Notes: generated by a model from the sequence alone, not told the origin. A stretch of DNA of 43,708 nt from Gordonia effusa NBRC 100432 (GCF_000241305.1 NZ_BAEH01000069.1:1-43708), one strand, 5' to 3'; shown: positions 19,044 to 29,505, counted from the stretch's first letter. Made by a program: numbers and translations.

Positions 19044-20443
19044 GGATCGCGGCCGCTCGCGACTGGCAGCCGCGGCCGGGCATTCTCATCGACTGGGTTC
19101 CAACGCCGGAAACCGTCGCTGCCGCGGCTGCCGCATCGGTTCATCCGATCGGACCGTCATTCCTGCAGCGCGATCACATCAACACGGTCGTCGCCGAACG
19201 TGCGGCCGGCATCGAACATCGCGCGTTCACCTGCGCCGCGGTGCCTGTCGCTGAGCCACTCGACGTCGACCGAATGACCTTCGCACTGAACGGATTTCTG
19301 CGCGATCACGAGGGGTGGCGGTCCACATTTCGCGCCGACGGCGACGACATCAGCCGCCGGGTCGTTGACGCCGCCGACGTCACCGTGGTCCCGCTGACTC
19401 GCGAAAGTACCAACGCCGCAACACATCTTGCTCAACGTCTACCAACCGACGCGATATTCGACGCCTTCCCGGCGGTCGCGTTCGGTGTTGTCTCACGCGA
19501 AGATTCGTTCGACCTGTACTTCGCTATCGACCATGCCTTCGGCGATGCCAGTTCGCAGGCCATCGGGCTGGCCGAAATCTTGGCTCGCTACCACCGACCG
19601 TCCGAACAGCCGTGGCCCGCGGGGGCACCCGCGAGCCACCTGGATCACACGGCAGCCGAGTTCGCCAGCGCCGCCGCTCTGACTATCGACACGCCATCGG
19701 TGCAAGTGTGGCGAAATATATTGCAGCGCAACAACAATCACCTCCCCGACTTCCCACTCGACCTCGGCATCGTGGCAGGTGAACCGCAGCCGGTACATAT
19801 CGCTCTGGAGCATATCGCCGATTCGGTGTCGACCGAGCAGTTGTCCAATGCGGCCCGCGCTGTTGGCATCGGCTTTAGCTCGATGGTCTTCGCCGCGCTC
19901 GCCGCCACCGAACGACAATTGGCCGGGCGAGACCACTACACAACCGCGACCGTCTTCAGTACCCGCGCGGGCGCACATCTCGGCGCGCAGGGCTGGTACA
20001 TAAACTTCGTGCCAGTGTCGTTCCCGGTACGTGGTCCGAGATTGTCCGATGTTGCCGCCGACGCGGCGCACGGATTGGCGACGGCGCGCTCGATGGTCGC
20101 CGACCCGGTGCATGGCGCACTCGGGGCGCTGATCATGGCGGGCGAACTCGATCCGTCGGTCATCACTAATCCGCAGATGGTGTCGTATCTGGACTTTCGC
20201 TGGTTCCCCGCGGCCGACGAGCTGCGCGAGGCCATCATCTTCACCGGTGAGGGCGTCACCGACCACGCGTCGATCTGGATATTCCGCACCGAGGACGGAC
20301 TGCACGCCGGGTCGCAACATCCCGATAATCCAGTTGCCGCACAGGCGATCTCGACTTACTTCGACACGTTTCGCGAGGTATTGGCGGACTACTTGCTGGA
20401 AATCGACGTCAAAGCGGGGGCAGACCTGGAAGCGACGGCGTAG
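19040..20443 (+). CDS. Stand-alone condensation-fold acyltransferase 3 (PapA-like)
   Basis: A 467-residue protein starting 4 nt inside the previous gene. LYFAIDHAFGDASS holds the HxxxD motif (His165, Asp169); IGPSFLQRDHI near residue 40 matches the PapA Q-x-H segment, and FSTRAGAHLGAQGWYINFVPV is the acceptor-channel region. It is a paralogue of its upstream partner but clearly diverged, not a recent duplicate, which suggests a different acyl donor or position on one product. Both catalytic motifs are intact. It ends 145 bp before the leuA leader peptide. Confidence 0.85.
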   Translation: MRIAAARDWQPRPGILIDWVPTPETVAAAAAASVHPIGPSFLQRDHINTVVAERAAGIEHRAFTCAAVPVAEPLDVDRMTFALNGFLRDHEGWRSTFRADGDDISRRVVDAADVTVVPLTRESTNAATHLAQRLPTDAIFDAFPAVAFGVVSREDSFDLYFAIDHAFGDASSQAIGLAEILARYHRPSEQPWPAGAPASHLDHTAAEFASAAALTIDTPSVQVWRNILQRNNNHLPDFPLDLGIVAGEPQPVHIALEHIADSVSTEQLSNAARAVGIGFSSMVFAALAATERQLAGRDHYTTATVFSTRAGAHLGAQGWYINFVPVSFPVRGPRLSDVAADAAHGLATARSMVADPVHGALGALIMAGELDPSVITNPQMVSYLDFRWFPAADELREAIIFTGEGVTDHASIWIFRTEDGLHAGSQHPDNPVAAQAISTYFDTFREVLADYLLEIDVKAGADLEATA

Positions 20444-20505
20444 CCCAGACGTAAGCCATCGAGATCTTCGAGCCACCCTCGAGTTCGGTCCGTGACCGCT
20501 CTTAT

Positions 20506-20534
20506 TTGACGGGGATGGGTGACATCGCAAATTA
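20506..20534 (+). promoter_or_regulatory. Candidate leuA promoter
   Basis: TTGACG at 20506-20511 is a near-consensus -35 box; AAATTA at 20529-20534 follows at 17 bp as a weak -10 box. Transcription would start near 20540, about 50 nt before the leader peptide. Confidence 0.5.
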
Positions 20535-20588
20535 CTGATGCTGCGGTCCGGCTTGGCCCACATCGGCCGGTCAGCTAGGGTGGGCTCT

Positions 20589-20630
20589 ATGCAGCGTGCG
20601 CTCCTTCTCGGTTGCCGCGGCGGGGTCTGA
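20589..20630 (+). CDS. Leucine leader peptide of the leuA attenuator
   Basis: A 13-residue frame, MQRALLLGCRGGV and TGA, with three consecutive Leu codons (CTC CTT CTC) and GGGTGG 6-11 nt upstream. It overlaps the 5' arm of the terminator hairpin. A ribosome stalled at the Leu codons for lack of charged tRNA-Leu would change the RNA fold, as in classic attenuation. Leader peptides of this kind precede leuA in several actinobacteria; this one is identified from sequence alone. Confidence 0.85.
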   Translation: MQRALLLGCRGGV

Positions 20631-20660
20631 CCGACCGGCTCTCCGTCGCGGGGCCCTTTT
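20615..20660 (+). terminator. leuA attenuator terminator hairpin
   Basis: CCGCGGCGG at 20615-20623 pairs with CCGTCGCGG at 20643-20651 with one mismatch, followed by GGCCC and TTTT at 20657-20660. An alternative pairing, GCCGGTC at 20566-20572 with GACCGGC at 20633-20639, would compete with the terminator loop. Together with the leader peptide this is a complete attenuator, 46 nt before leuA. Confidence 0.75.
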
Positions 20661-20706
20661 ATGTGCCGGTCATCTTCCATTACCCCCATACGGAGATTGA
20701 CCTTAA

Positions 20707-22955
<2,249 letters not shown>

Positions 22956-22958
<3 letters not shown>

Positions 22959-23030
22959 CTGGAAATGTCCCCCTCAGCCCAGCAGGCGCTATATCGCCGT
23001 CTGCGCGGCTGAGGGGGACATTTCCAGTCA
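22956..23030. terminator. Palindrome H4, shared terminator of two converging genes
   Basis: A perfect 24-bp stem (22956-22979 with 23007-23030, containing GGAAATGTCCCCCTCAG) surrounds an imperfect inner stem, AGGCG-ctatat-CGCCG. Each arm begins with TGA, and these are the actual stop codons of the two converging genes, so the palindrome includes coding ends. No T-run. Confidence 0.85.
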
Positions 23031-23897
23031 GACCGCGTCGAGCAAATACCCAAGCACTCGTCGCACCGACGCGGACGGATCGGGCCGCGTGAGCGCCTCG
23101 TACACCCGGGCGGCCCGAACTCCCTTGAGCGTCAACGGTTTTACGCCGGGATGGCGGATCACGTAGCGCGGCATCAGTGCGATACCGCCGTCGGCGGCAA
23201 CGATCGCCTCGATCGTGTCGAAGTTCAACAACCGCTGGGTAACCCGCGGTTGGACGCCAGTTACCGCAGCGACCGACAGCAACACGTCGTCGACCGGGAA
23301 CCCGCCTTCGACGCTGATCCAATTGAAGTCGGCGAGATCTCCGACTTCAACGGTATCCCGTTGCGCGAGAGGAGAATCGCGGGCTACCACGACGTCGATC
23401 GGTTCGCGGGTCAGCTCGGTCACCGCAAGTCGGGCATCGGACACCGACGGCGCCCGCTCGTCTCGGTGCGTGACGACAATATGGTTGTCCGCCAGGGCTT
23501 TTGGTGCATCAGCGTAGCCGACGTCGAGTTCCGATGCGATGACGGTGACGTCGTCGGCACGCGCCGATGTGAGCACCTTCGGCAGCAACAACGCCGCCCC
23601 CGACGGGAAGGACGCCAGCCGAACCGGAGAACTGCCTCCCCGATAGGCACGCATCTCATCGTCGGCGTGATCGACCGCGGCGATGATCGCGTCGGCCCGC
23701 AATACAAGTGCGCGCCCGGCGTCGGTGAGTCTGATGTTGCGCCCGGCCGGCTCGGTGACTTCTACCCCCACTTCCCTGCTCAGCACCTTCAACTGCTGCG
23801 AGACGGCCGACGGTGTCATATGCATTGCCAGCGCTACCGCGCCGACCGAACCGCGGTCGGCGAACTCGCGCAGAATCCGCAGCCGTTTGATATCCAC
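23028..23897 (-). CDS. LysR-family transcription regulator
   Basis: A 289-residue protein starting MDIKRLRILREFADRGSVGA. The winged helix (HMTPSAVSQQLKVLSREVGVEV) is at about 25-48 and the periplasmic-binding-like effector domain runs from about 88 to the end. GTG at 23897 has AAGG 8-11 nt upstream; a TTG further up (23918) is less likely. It is divergent from the ASCH gene with only 36 bp between the starts, so it may control that gene or itself. Effector unknown. Confidence 0.9.
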   Translation of the reverse strand: MDIKRLRILREFADRGSVGAVALAMHMTPSAVSQQLKVLSREVGVEVTEPAGRNIRLTDAGRALVLRADAIIAAVDHADDEMRAYRGGSSPVRLASFPSGAALLLPKVLTSARADDVTVIASELDVGYADAPKALADNHIVVTHRDERAPSVSDARLAVTELTREPIDVVVARDSPLAQRDTVEVGDLADFNWISVEGGFPVDDVLLSVAAVTGVQPRVTQRLLNFDTIEAIVAADGGIALMPRYVIRHPGVKPLTLKGVRAARVYEALTRPDPSASVRRVLGYLLDAV

Positions 23898-23933
23898 GCA
23901 TACCACCTTCCCAGACAATGCGAGAATCGCTGT

Positions 23934-24548
23934 GTGCTGATCTCCAAACCTATCGCCGAGGCAATCCGCACGGGAGCGGTAACCACCCAGTACCGACGTT
24001 GGGACGCACCGCGCGTCAAAGTCGGTTCGACACAGTTGACGTCGTCGGGCCTGGTTCGCTTCACTCGGGTGTCCCGGGTGAGCGACCTGTCGAAGCTGAC
24101 CGACCGCGCGGCGCGTGCCGCCGGCATGAAAGATGCCGACGCTCTGCGAAAAGCGTTGGCACCCAAGCCGAATCGAAAGCCGAGTGAGCGCGGCGGCAAA
24201 GGTGGCGACACCGTGTACCGGATCAACCTGGAATGGGCCGGCGAAGATCCCCGCCTCGCATTACGCGACGCCATACCCACGCCGGCAGAACTTGACGACA
24301 TCGCCACCCGCCTCGCACGCCTCGACAAGCGCGATACGGGACCGTGGACCCGCGACATCCTCGAGTGGATCGCGGACAATCCGCGGGTGGTCTCCAAGGA
24401 ACTGGCAGCGCTGCGGGGTGTCGAGCTGCTGCCGATGAAGGTCGACATCCGCAAGCTGAAGGCGTTGGGACTGACCATAAGTCACGACGTCGGCTATGAA
24501 TTGTCGCCACGCGGCGCGGCCTACCTCGAATGGTTGTCGACAAGGTAA
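23934..24548 (+). CDS. ASCH (PUA-like) domain protein with C-terminal winged-helix-like region
   Basis: A 204-residue protein. The first 95 residues (LISKPIAEAIRTGAVTTQYRRW...VGSTQLTSSGLVRFTRVSRVS...LTDRAARAAGM) follow the ASCH pattern: a beta-barrel fold related to PUA and thought to bind RNA or modified nucleotides. The last 70 residues (WTRDILEWIADNPRVVSKELAAL...DIRKLKALGLTISHDVGYELSPRGAAYLEWL) look like a winged-helix. The GTG at 23934 is near the likely transcription start, so the mRNA may be leaderless. Small frames extending upstream are antisense to the LysR gene and unsupported. Confidence 0.72.
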   Translation: MLISKPIAEAIRTGAVTTQYRRWDAPRVKVGSTQLTSSGLVRFTRVSRVSDLSKLTDRAARAAGMKDADALRKALAPKPNRKPSERGGKGGDTVYRINLEWAGEDPRLALRDAIPTPAELDDIATRLARLDKRDTGPWTRDILEWIADNPRVVSKELAALRGVELLPMKVDIRKLKALGLTISHDVGYELSPRGAAYLEWLSTR

Positions 24549-24574
24549 CCGCCGCACCCGGCCTCCCGCCCCAC

Positions 24575-24649
24575 CCGCAAACCCGACCCGCGCGGACATT
24601 CCCGACCCGATTTCGACGTCGGGTTTGTCGCGCCGGGTCGGGTTTGCGG
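24575..24649. terminator. Palindrome H6, bidirectional terminator
   Basis: The outer 16-bp stem CCGCAAACCCGACCCG at 24575-24590 pairs perfectly with 24634-24649; an inner stem is CCCGAC at 24601-24606 with GTCGGG at 24618-24623. It lies between two converging genes (stops at 24548 and 24658). Confidence 0.8.
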
Positions 24650-24657
24650 AAGGTGGC

Positions 24658-25788
24658 TTACGACGTTCCCCGGTCCACCAAATAGAGCGCCCGCGATTCA
24701 CGAGCGTTTCGACCGCGGATCTCGCGTAGCAACTCCGGTGGGATCTCGACGAACTCGTAGTCGGCGTCGAGCGAACCCATCGCCATCGCCACCCATCGCG
24801 CGTCCTCAACTTGCATCGTCACCAGAGTGCCCCCGTCTTGCTCCTCCGCTTGCGCCCAACGACCGATCCTTTCGCGTACCGCGTCGGTTGGCGCTTGCAC
24901 CAGCACCCTGACCTGATGTGCTTCCCACACCGACCGCAGGCTCGCGCGGACATACTCCCCGGCATCGCCGCCCGGAACCTCGCGCGGACGGAAACTTCGC
25001 TTGCCCGGCTTGGCATTTCGCAGTCGATCGACTCGAAAGGTACGCCAGTCGAGGCGATCGAGATCGTAGGCGAGCAGATACCAACGTCGCCCCATCGGCA
25101 CCAGCCGCAACGGCTCTACCCTGCGGTGAGTTAATTCGACCCGCTCGCTTCGCTCCCGGCGTCGGTGAGTTAATTCGACCCGCTCGCTTCGCTCCCGGCG
25201 TCGGTGAGTTAATTCGACCCGCTCGCTTCGCTCCCGGCGTCGGTGAGTTAATTCGACCCGCTCGCTTCGCGCGCCGTTCGTGGCTGCCCCTCCCCGCGCG
25301 GGCGACACGTATTCGAACTCCAACTCGACCGCGTCGCGGCACGCCAACGCGACAGTGGTCAGCGCTTCCGCATCGAGCGAGGGCGCGGTATCGCCCGGCA
25401 TCACCACGCTCATCGCCCGCAGCGCATCTGCCCGCTTGCGCAATTTCGGCGGCAGCACCTGTGTCACCTTCGCCAGCGCGCGTACCGATGCCTCGGCCAG
25501 CCCCGCGGCCGAACCCGATGCCGCGCCGCGCAACGCGGCCACGATCGCTACCGCCTCCTCTTCGTCGACGACGAGCGGGGGCATCGATCCACCCGGCGCC
25601 AGTTGATACCCGCCACCGCTCCCACGAACCGACTCCACTGGATAGCCGAGTTCACGTAGCCGTTCGACGTCGCGACGTACCGTGCGTTCGGTGGTGTCCA
25701 GGCGGTCCGCTAGTTCGGTCGCCGCCCACAGTCGATGTGCCTGCAGGAGCGCGAGAAGCTTCAAAGTGCGCGTCGTCGTATCGGCCAT
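24658..25788 (-). CDS. WYL-domain transcription regulator carrying an exact in-frame repeat
   Basis: A 376-residue DeoR/YafY-type regulator. The N-terminal winged helix (KLLALLQAHRLWAATELADRL...TVRRDVERLRELGYPV) covers residues 8-55; the WYL domain starts near 150 and continues with VEPLRLVPMGRRWYLLAYDLDRLDWRTFRVDRL; a C-terminal WCX-like region ends the protein. Between the first WYL strand and VEPLRLV there are four copies of SERVELTHRR at 175, 188, 201 and 214, from an identical 39-bp DNA repeat. It is divergent from an MFS pump gene and is its likely regulator. Confidence 0.9.
   Translation of the reverse strand: MADTTTRTLKLLALLQAHRLWAATELADRLDTTERTVRRDVERLRELGYPVESVRGSGGGYQLAPGGSMPPLVVDEEEAVAIVAALRGAASGSAAGLAEASVRALAKVTQVLPPKLRKRADALRAMSVVMPGDTAPSLDAEALTTVALACRDAVELEFEYVSPARGGAATNGARSERVELTHRRRERSERVELTHRRRERSERVELTHRRRERSERVELTHRRVEPLRLVPMGRRWYLLAYDLDRLDWRTFRVDRLRNAKPGKRSFRPREVPGGDAGEYVRASLRSVWEAHQVRVLVQAPTDAVRERIGRWAQAEEQDGGTLVTMQVEDARWVAMAMGSLDADYEFVEIPPELLREIRGRNARESRALYLVDRGTS
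25124..25270. repeat. 39-bp tandem repeat inside the WYL gene
   Basis: Units start at 25124, 25163, 25202 and 25241. The first three 39-bp units are identical base for base; the fourth matches for about 30 bp to CTCGCTTCGC. 39 bp is 13 codons, so the frame is kept. The unit contains CGCTCGCTTCGCTC, which resembles the interior of the window's REP-like elements. Confidence 0.97.
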
Positions 25789-25810
25789 GCAGTCATAGTG
25801 CCCGATTCAG

Positions 25811-25863
25811 CGGACAAAAAGTGTCCGGAAATCTGATTTCAATTGCGGACTGATTCTGTCCGC
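25811..25863. promoter_or_regulatory. Candidate operators between the WYL and MFS genes
   Basis: Two inverted repeats share the half-site CGGAC: CGGACA-5-TGTCCG at 25811-25827 and GCGGAC-7-GTCCGC at 25845-25863. Their place between divergent genes suggests binding by the WYL regulator. Confidence 0.6.
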
Positions 25864-25909
25864 TTACCTTCCTAACGTAATGGTCACACCCGATCAGAAG
25901 GAGCAGCCA

Positions 25910-27388
25910 GTGACCATCGCAACCGAGGCCGCGGCTAAGCCGCAGCCGGCCGACACCTCAACGCCCGAGTCATGGGTGCCCAGCATTTCCGGGCGCGCAC
26001 GGACCATCGCGCTCATCTGCTTACTCGCGGCGTCGTTCATTGAACTCATGGACGCGACCGTCGTGAATGTCGCGCTGCGGACCATGCAGGCCGACCTGGG
26101 CGCGACGTCGAGCGCGCTCCAGTGGGTCGTCGCCGGATACCCGCTTTCCTACGCCATCGGGCTCATCTTGGGCGCACGGCTCGGCGACAGATTCGGTCGA
26201 CGCCGACTCTTCATCCTGGGTCTCGCCGCCTTCGGGGCAGCGTCGCTGGCATGCGGCTTGGCCGCTGATCCCGGCCAGTTGGTCGGCTTCCGCATTATCC
26301 AAGGAGCCGCCGCTGCGTTGATGGTGCCGCAGGTGCTGACAAATATCCAGGTGCTGTATTCGCCAGAGGAACGCGGCAAGGCGATGGGGATGTTCACGTC
26401 GGTCATCGGCCTCGCCGCAGTCAGCGGGCCGGTGCTCGGCGCAGTCATCACCAGCGGGGATTGGTTCGGAATGTCTTGGCGGCCAATCTTTTTGATCAAC
26501 GTGCCGCTCGCTGTAGTCGCGATCATCGCAGCCCGGGCATTCATCCCGGAAACGCGTGCCGAACACCCCGCTCCGGTCACCCTCGGGTCTGCCGTCCTAC
26601 TCGGCGCAGCGCTAGCCGCGATCATGCTCCCGATCACCATCGGTCCCGAACACGACTGGCCCACTTGGGGATTCGGACTCATCGCGGCGGGAGTCCTCGG
26701 ACTGGCAGCATTCGCCCAGCAGCAATTGAGCTTACAACGACGCGGCGTTGAGCCGATGGTTCCACCGGCACTGTTCCAAACACGCTCTTTTGCAACCGGT
26801 TTGGCCACGTTCGCGGCGTTGAGCATCCCAACCGGCGGCTACTTTCTGGTGCAGTCACTCCAGGTGCAATTGGCGATGAACTGGTCTGTTCTGCACACCG
26901 GATTGATGTGGATACCGTTCTCCCTCGCCGTCCCGATCGCAGCCGGCTTGGCTGCGACCATTCTCGCACCACGCTTGGGCAAGCACGTATTGCAAGGCGG
27001 CGCAGCGGTTCTCATCGCCGGCATGATTGCCATGTACTTCGCTGAAGGATCGTCGAATCCAGCGCTATGGTTTTGCTTCGCGCTGTTTATCGCCGGATTG
27101 GGCTTCGGCGCGATCGTCGGCTCGGCCGGTCTACTGGTGCTCAATGACGTCCCGGTCGCACTTGCCGGAGCGGCGTCGGGAGTGTTCAACACCGTTCAGG
27201 CCCTGTCGGTGGCCGTCGGAGCGGCGGTGATCGGCACCGTCTACAGCGGCGTCAGTGAGTCCGGCGGATTCGAATCCGGTTACCGCGCAGCGCTCTACAT
27301 CATGATTGGTCTGGTGGCGGCCGGGGCCATCGTCGCGCAGTCGATGCCGCGGCAGCGCCCAGCGTCAGATGCCACACAGACCGACTGA
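25910..27388 (+). CDS. MFS drug efflux transporter, DHA2 (14-helix) family
   Basis: A 492-residue protein with 14 hydrophobic helices. LILGARLGDRFGRRRLFILG is motif A, and RIIQGAAAALMVPQVLTNIQ matches the motif C region. A drug or metabolite exporter driven by protons is expected; the substrate is unknown. GTG at 25910 is the better start because GAAGGAG precedes it by 6 nt; an ATG at 25880 lies upstream of that ribosome site. It is only distantly like the pump at 12157. Control by the divergent WYL regulator is inferred. Confidence 0.92.
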   Translation: MTIATEAAAKPQPADTSTPESWVPSISGRARTIALICLLAASFIELMDATVVNVALRTMQADLGATSSALQWVVAGYPLSYAIGLILGARLGDRFGRRRLFILGLAAFGAASLACGLAADPGQLVGFRIIQGAAAALMVPQVLTNIQVLYSPEERGKAMGMFTSVIGLAAVSGPVLGAVITSGDWFGMSWRPIFLINVPLAVVAIIAARAFIPETRAEHPAPVTLGSAVLLGAALAAIMLPITIGPEHDWPTWGFGLIAAGVLGLAAFAQQQLSLQRRGVEPMVPPALFQTRSFATGLATFAALSIPTGGYFLVQSLQVQLAMNWSVLHTGLMWIPFSLAVPIAAGLAATILAPRLGKHVLQGGAAVLIAGMIAMYFAEGSSNPALWFCFALFIAGLGFGAIVGSAGLLVLNDVPVALAGAASGVFNTVQALSVAVGAAVIGTVYSGVSESGGFESGYRAALYIMIGLVAAGAIVAQSMPRQRPASDATQTD

Positions 27389-27426
27389 CGGCTTCTGACG
27401 CCGTCGTCGGGCCGCCCCGCTTTCGG

Positions 27427-27495
27427 GAAAATCGTCCGAATACTTTGGCACCAAGGGCAACTTGCCCTTGGTGCCGGGATATTCGGACGATTTTC
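27427..27495 (+). terminator. Two-stem palindrome H2 after the MFS gene
   Basis: The outer 16-bp stem GAAAATCGTCCGAATA (27427-27442) pairs perfectly with 27480-27495. A perfect 14-bp inner stem, GGCACCAAGGGCAA at 27447-27460 with 27462-27475, forms a second hairpin. It lies 38 bp after the MFS stop and shares arm and loop words with H1. Confidence 0.75.
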
Positions 27496-27588
27496 GACGG
27501 GCGGCGGCCAACACTTAAGGTTCTCTACACTAACTATCCAAAACAATTCGCTTGTCCTGAACTGACGTGACCGGCCACGATGATCTCC

Positions 27589-28692
27589 ATGACCACTCGC
27601 GACCGACTTCTCGGCCTCACCGTCGTCGTACTCTGGGGACTCAACTTCATCGCGATCCGCCTCGGCCTCGACCACTTCCCGCCATTCCTATTGGGAGCCT
27701 TACGGTTCGGGGTGATGGCTATCCCGGTCATGCTGTTCGTCAAGTTCCCGACGGTCCACAAGGGATGGTTTCTGCTGTACGGGTTGGGTTTTGGCGTCGC
27801 GCAGTTCGCGCTTCTCTTCCTAGCGATGAATCTTGGCATGCCGACGGGGCTGGCATCGCTGGTACTGCAAAGCTCAGCGCCGTTCACGGTGTTGCTGGGG
27901 GTCTTCTTCCTCCGTGAGCGCATGTCGAAAACCCAGCTCGCCGGAATTCTCGTAGCAGTGGGCGGCATGGCGGTTATCGCCGCCGACCGAATGAATCACG
28001 GCGCCACCGCCGCATTGGTGCCGGTTCTACTCACACTTCTGGCCGGTCTCGGCTGGGCCTTCGGGAACATCGGCGGACGTCTCGCCACACCGTCGAACGC
28101 ACTGAATATGGTTCTCTGGATGTCGGTGATCCCGCCGCTGCCGATGTTGGCGATGAGCCTGATCATCGACGGCCCCGACGCCGACTTCCACTCCCTTGCA
28201 ACACTTTTCACCCGAAGTGGAATGCTCGCACTCGCCGGGTTGGCCTACATCGTCATACTCGGCACCATCGCCGGCTCTGGGGTGTGGAGCTATCTACTTA
28301 CCAAATATCCGGCTAGCCGTGTCGCGCCGCTGTCACTGCTGGTGCCGATTGTCGGGATCAGCGCGTCATGGGCCATCTTCGATGAACGCCCCACCCTCGT
28401 GGAGCTACTTGGCGCAGTAATCGTGATAATCGGCTGCGCAGCAGGCCTACTCGCCAAACGCGGCGACGACGGCGTCACCCATCCGCCGCGCGATCTCGCG
28501 AGCCGTCGGACTGACCAGAGTCATATTGTGGAAACCATGGATCATTCCGCCCGCACGCTCGAAGGTCACCGAGACGCCGGCCGCACGCAGCGCGTCCGCG
28601 TAGGCGATGCCCTCGTCGCGCAACGGATCGAATCCGGCGACGACGACGTGCGCGGCCGGCAGGCCCGAGAGGTCGTCGGCAAGCAGGGGTGA
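27589..28692 (+). CDS. EamA/DMT-family transporter with an antisense-overlapping C-terminal tail
   Basis: A 367-residue frame. Residues 1-295 form ten hydrophobic helices in two EamA halves (LTVVVLWGLNFIAIRLGLDHFPPF opens the first; LGWAFGNIGGR opens the second), as in YedA/RhaT-like metabolite exporters. A normal member ends about where AGLLAKRGDDG is reached; here no stop follows and the frame runs another 70 hydrophilic residues, antisense to the 3' end of the lipase gene for 246 bp. That tail is low-complexity charged sequence and is probably not a domain. ATG at 27580 is an alternative start. Confidence 0.8.
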   Translation: MTTRDRLLGLTVVVLWGLNFIAIRLGLDHFPPFLLGALRFGVMAIPVMLFVKFPTVHKGWFLLYGLGFGVAQFALLFLAMNLGMPTGLASLVLQSSAPFTVLLGVFFLRERMSKTQLAGILVAVGGMAVIAADRMNHGATAALVPVLLTLLAGLGWAFGNIGGRLATPSNALNMVLWMSVIPPLPMLAMSLIIDGPDADFHSLATLFTRSGMLALAGLAYIVILGTIAGSGVWSYLLTKYPASRVAPLSLLVPIVGISASWAIFDERPTLVELLGAVIVIIGCAAGLLAKRGDDGVTHPPRDLASRRTDQSHIVETMDHSARTLEGHRDAGRTQRVRVGDALVAQRIESGDDDVRGRQAREVVGKQG

Positions 28693-29505
28693 CGCCCGGA
28701 CATCGGAGCGTTGGTCCTTGGGTACGTAGTTGTCGTGGAACCAATCCATATGTTCGCGAGTCAGGAAATAGCCCGTCGCGAACTCATCACGGGAAGCGGT
28801 GGTCGCGTTCGCGTCCACGACGGGATAGATCAGCAATTGATGGCGGGGCACTACCTTGTCGCCCCGAACCTGTTGGCACACAACGGCTGCCAGGTTACCC
28901 CCGGCGCTATCGCCGGCGACACCAATTCGGTCAGGCGATAGTCCCCAGCTCGGTGCTTTCTCGACCGCGAACCGCCAAGCCGCTACCGAATCGTCGACGG
29001 CTGCCGGAAACGGGTTCTCCGGTGCCAGTCGATAGTCGACCGACAACACGTCAACGCCGGCGTCGATGGCGAGGTTGCGTACCGCGCCGTCGTGGCTGGC
29101 CCGACTCCCGATGACGAAGCCACCACCGTGGTAGAAGACGACGAGCCCGCGCGATGTCTCCCCGAAGCGGTACCGCGTCGCCGGTATCGGCCCGGCCGGG
29201 CCGTCGATGATCAGATCTTCTTCGACGGCGAAGGGTGGAAATGACGCCGCCAGCGTCGCCGACGACACTTCGATCTTTGCCCGCGCCTTCGCCGGCGATG
29301 GGTCGTACATGCTGAACGCGGGGATCTTGTCGGCGGCGAGCGCGATCCCGGCGACCTCGGGACTCAGCCTCTCACCTGCGGCATTAATCGGCATTCGTGA
29401 TGCAAGCAAACCGAACACCCCGGAGGGCAGCCGGCCAACGAACCTCATCGCAGAGCGTTGAATACGGGCATGGAAGGGCAACGAAACTGTGGTGGCACGG
29501 CTCAC
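28447..29505 (-). CDS. Alpha/beta hydrolase, hormone-sensitive lipase family
   Basis: A 352-residue enzyme. The oxyanion motif HGGG is at 126-129 in VVFYHGGGFVIGS, the nucleophile Ser200 in AGDSAGGNL, the acid Asp293 in GFDPLRDEG, and the His at 323 in MIHGFHNM, all as in NlhH/LipH-type esterases. It should hydrolyse short- to medium-chain acyl esters in the cytosol; no signal peptide is seen. GTG at 29505 starts it. The last 246 bp overlap the antisense tail of the EamA frame. Confidence 0.92.
   Translation of the reverse strand: MSRATTVSLPFHARIQRSAMRFVGRLPSGVFGLLASRMPINAAGERLSPEVAGIALAADKIPAFSMYDPSPAKARAKIEVSSATLAASFPPFAVEEDLIIDGPAGPIPATRYRFGETSRGLVVFYHGGGFVIGSRASHDGAVRNLAIDAGVDVLSVDYRLAPENPFPAAVDDSVAAWRFAVEKAPSWGLSPDRIGVAGDSAGGNLAAVVCQQVRGDKVVPRHQLLIYPVVDANATTASRDEFATGYFLTREHMDWFHDNYVPKDQRSDVRASPLLADDLSGLPAAHVVVAGFDPLRDEGIAYADALRAAGVSVTFERAGGMIHGFHNMTLVSPTAREIARRMGDAVVAAFGE

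Noticed and set aside
23151..23933. Upstream extension of the ASCH frame (465 codons in total)
   Set aside because: The first 260 codons are antisense to the LysR gene; the recognisable domain starts at 23934.
27262..27282. tRNA-like word GGATTCGAATCCGG
   Set aside because: It lies within the MFS coding sequence and no cloverleaf arms can be formed around it.
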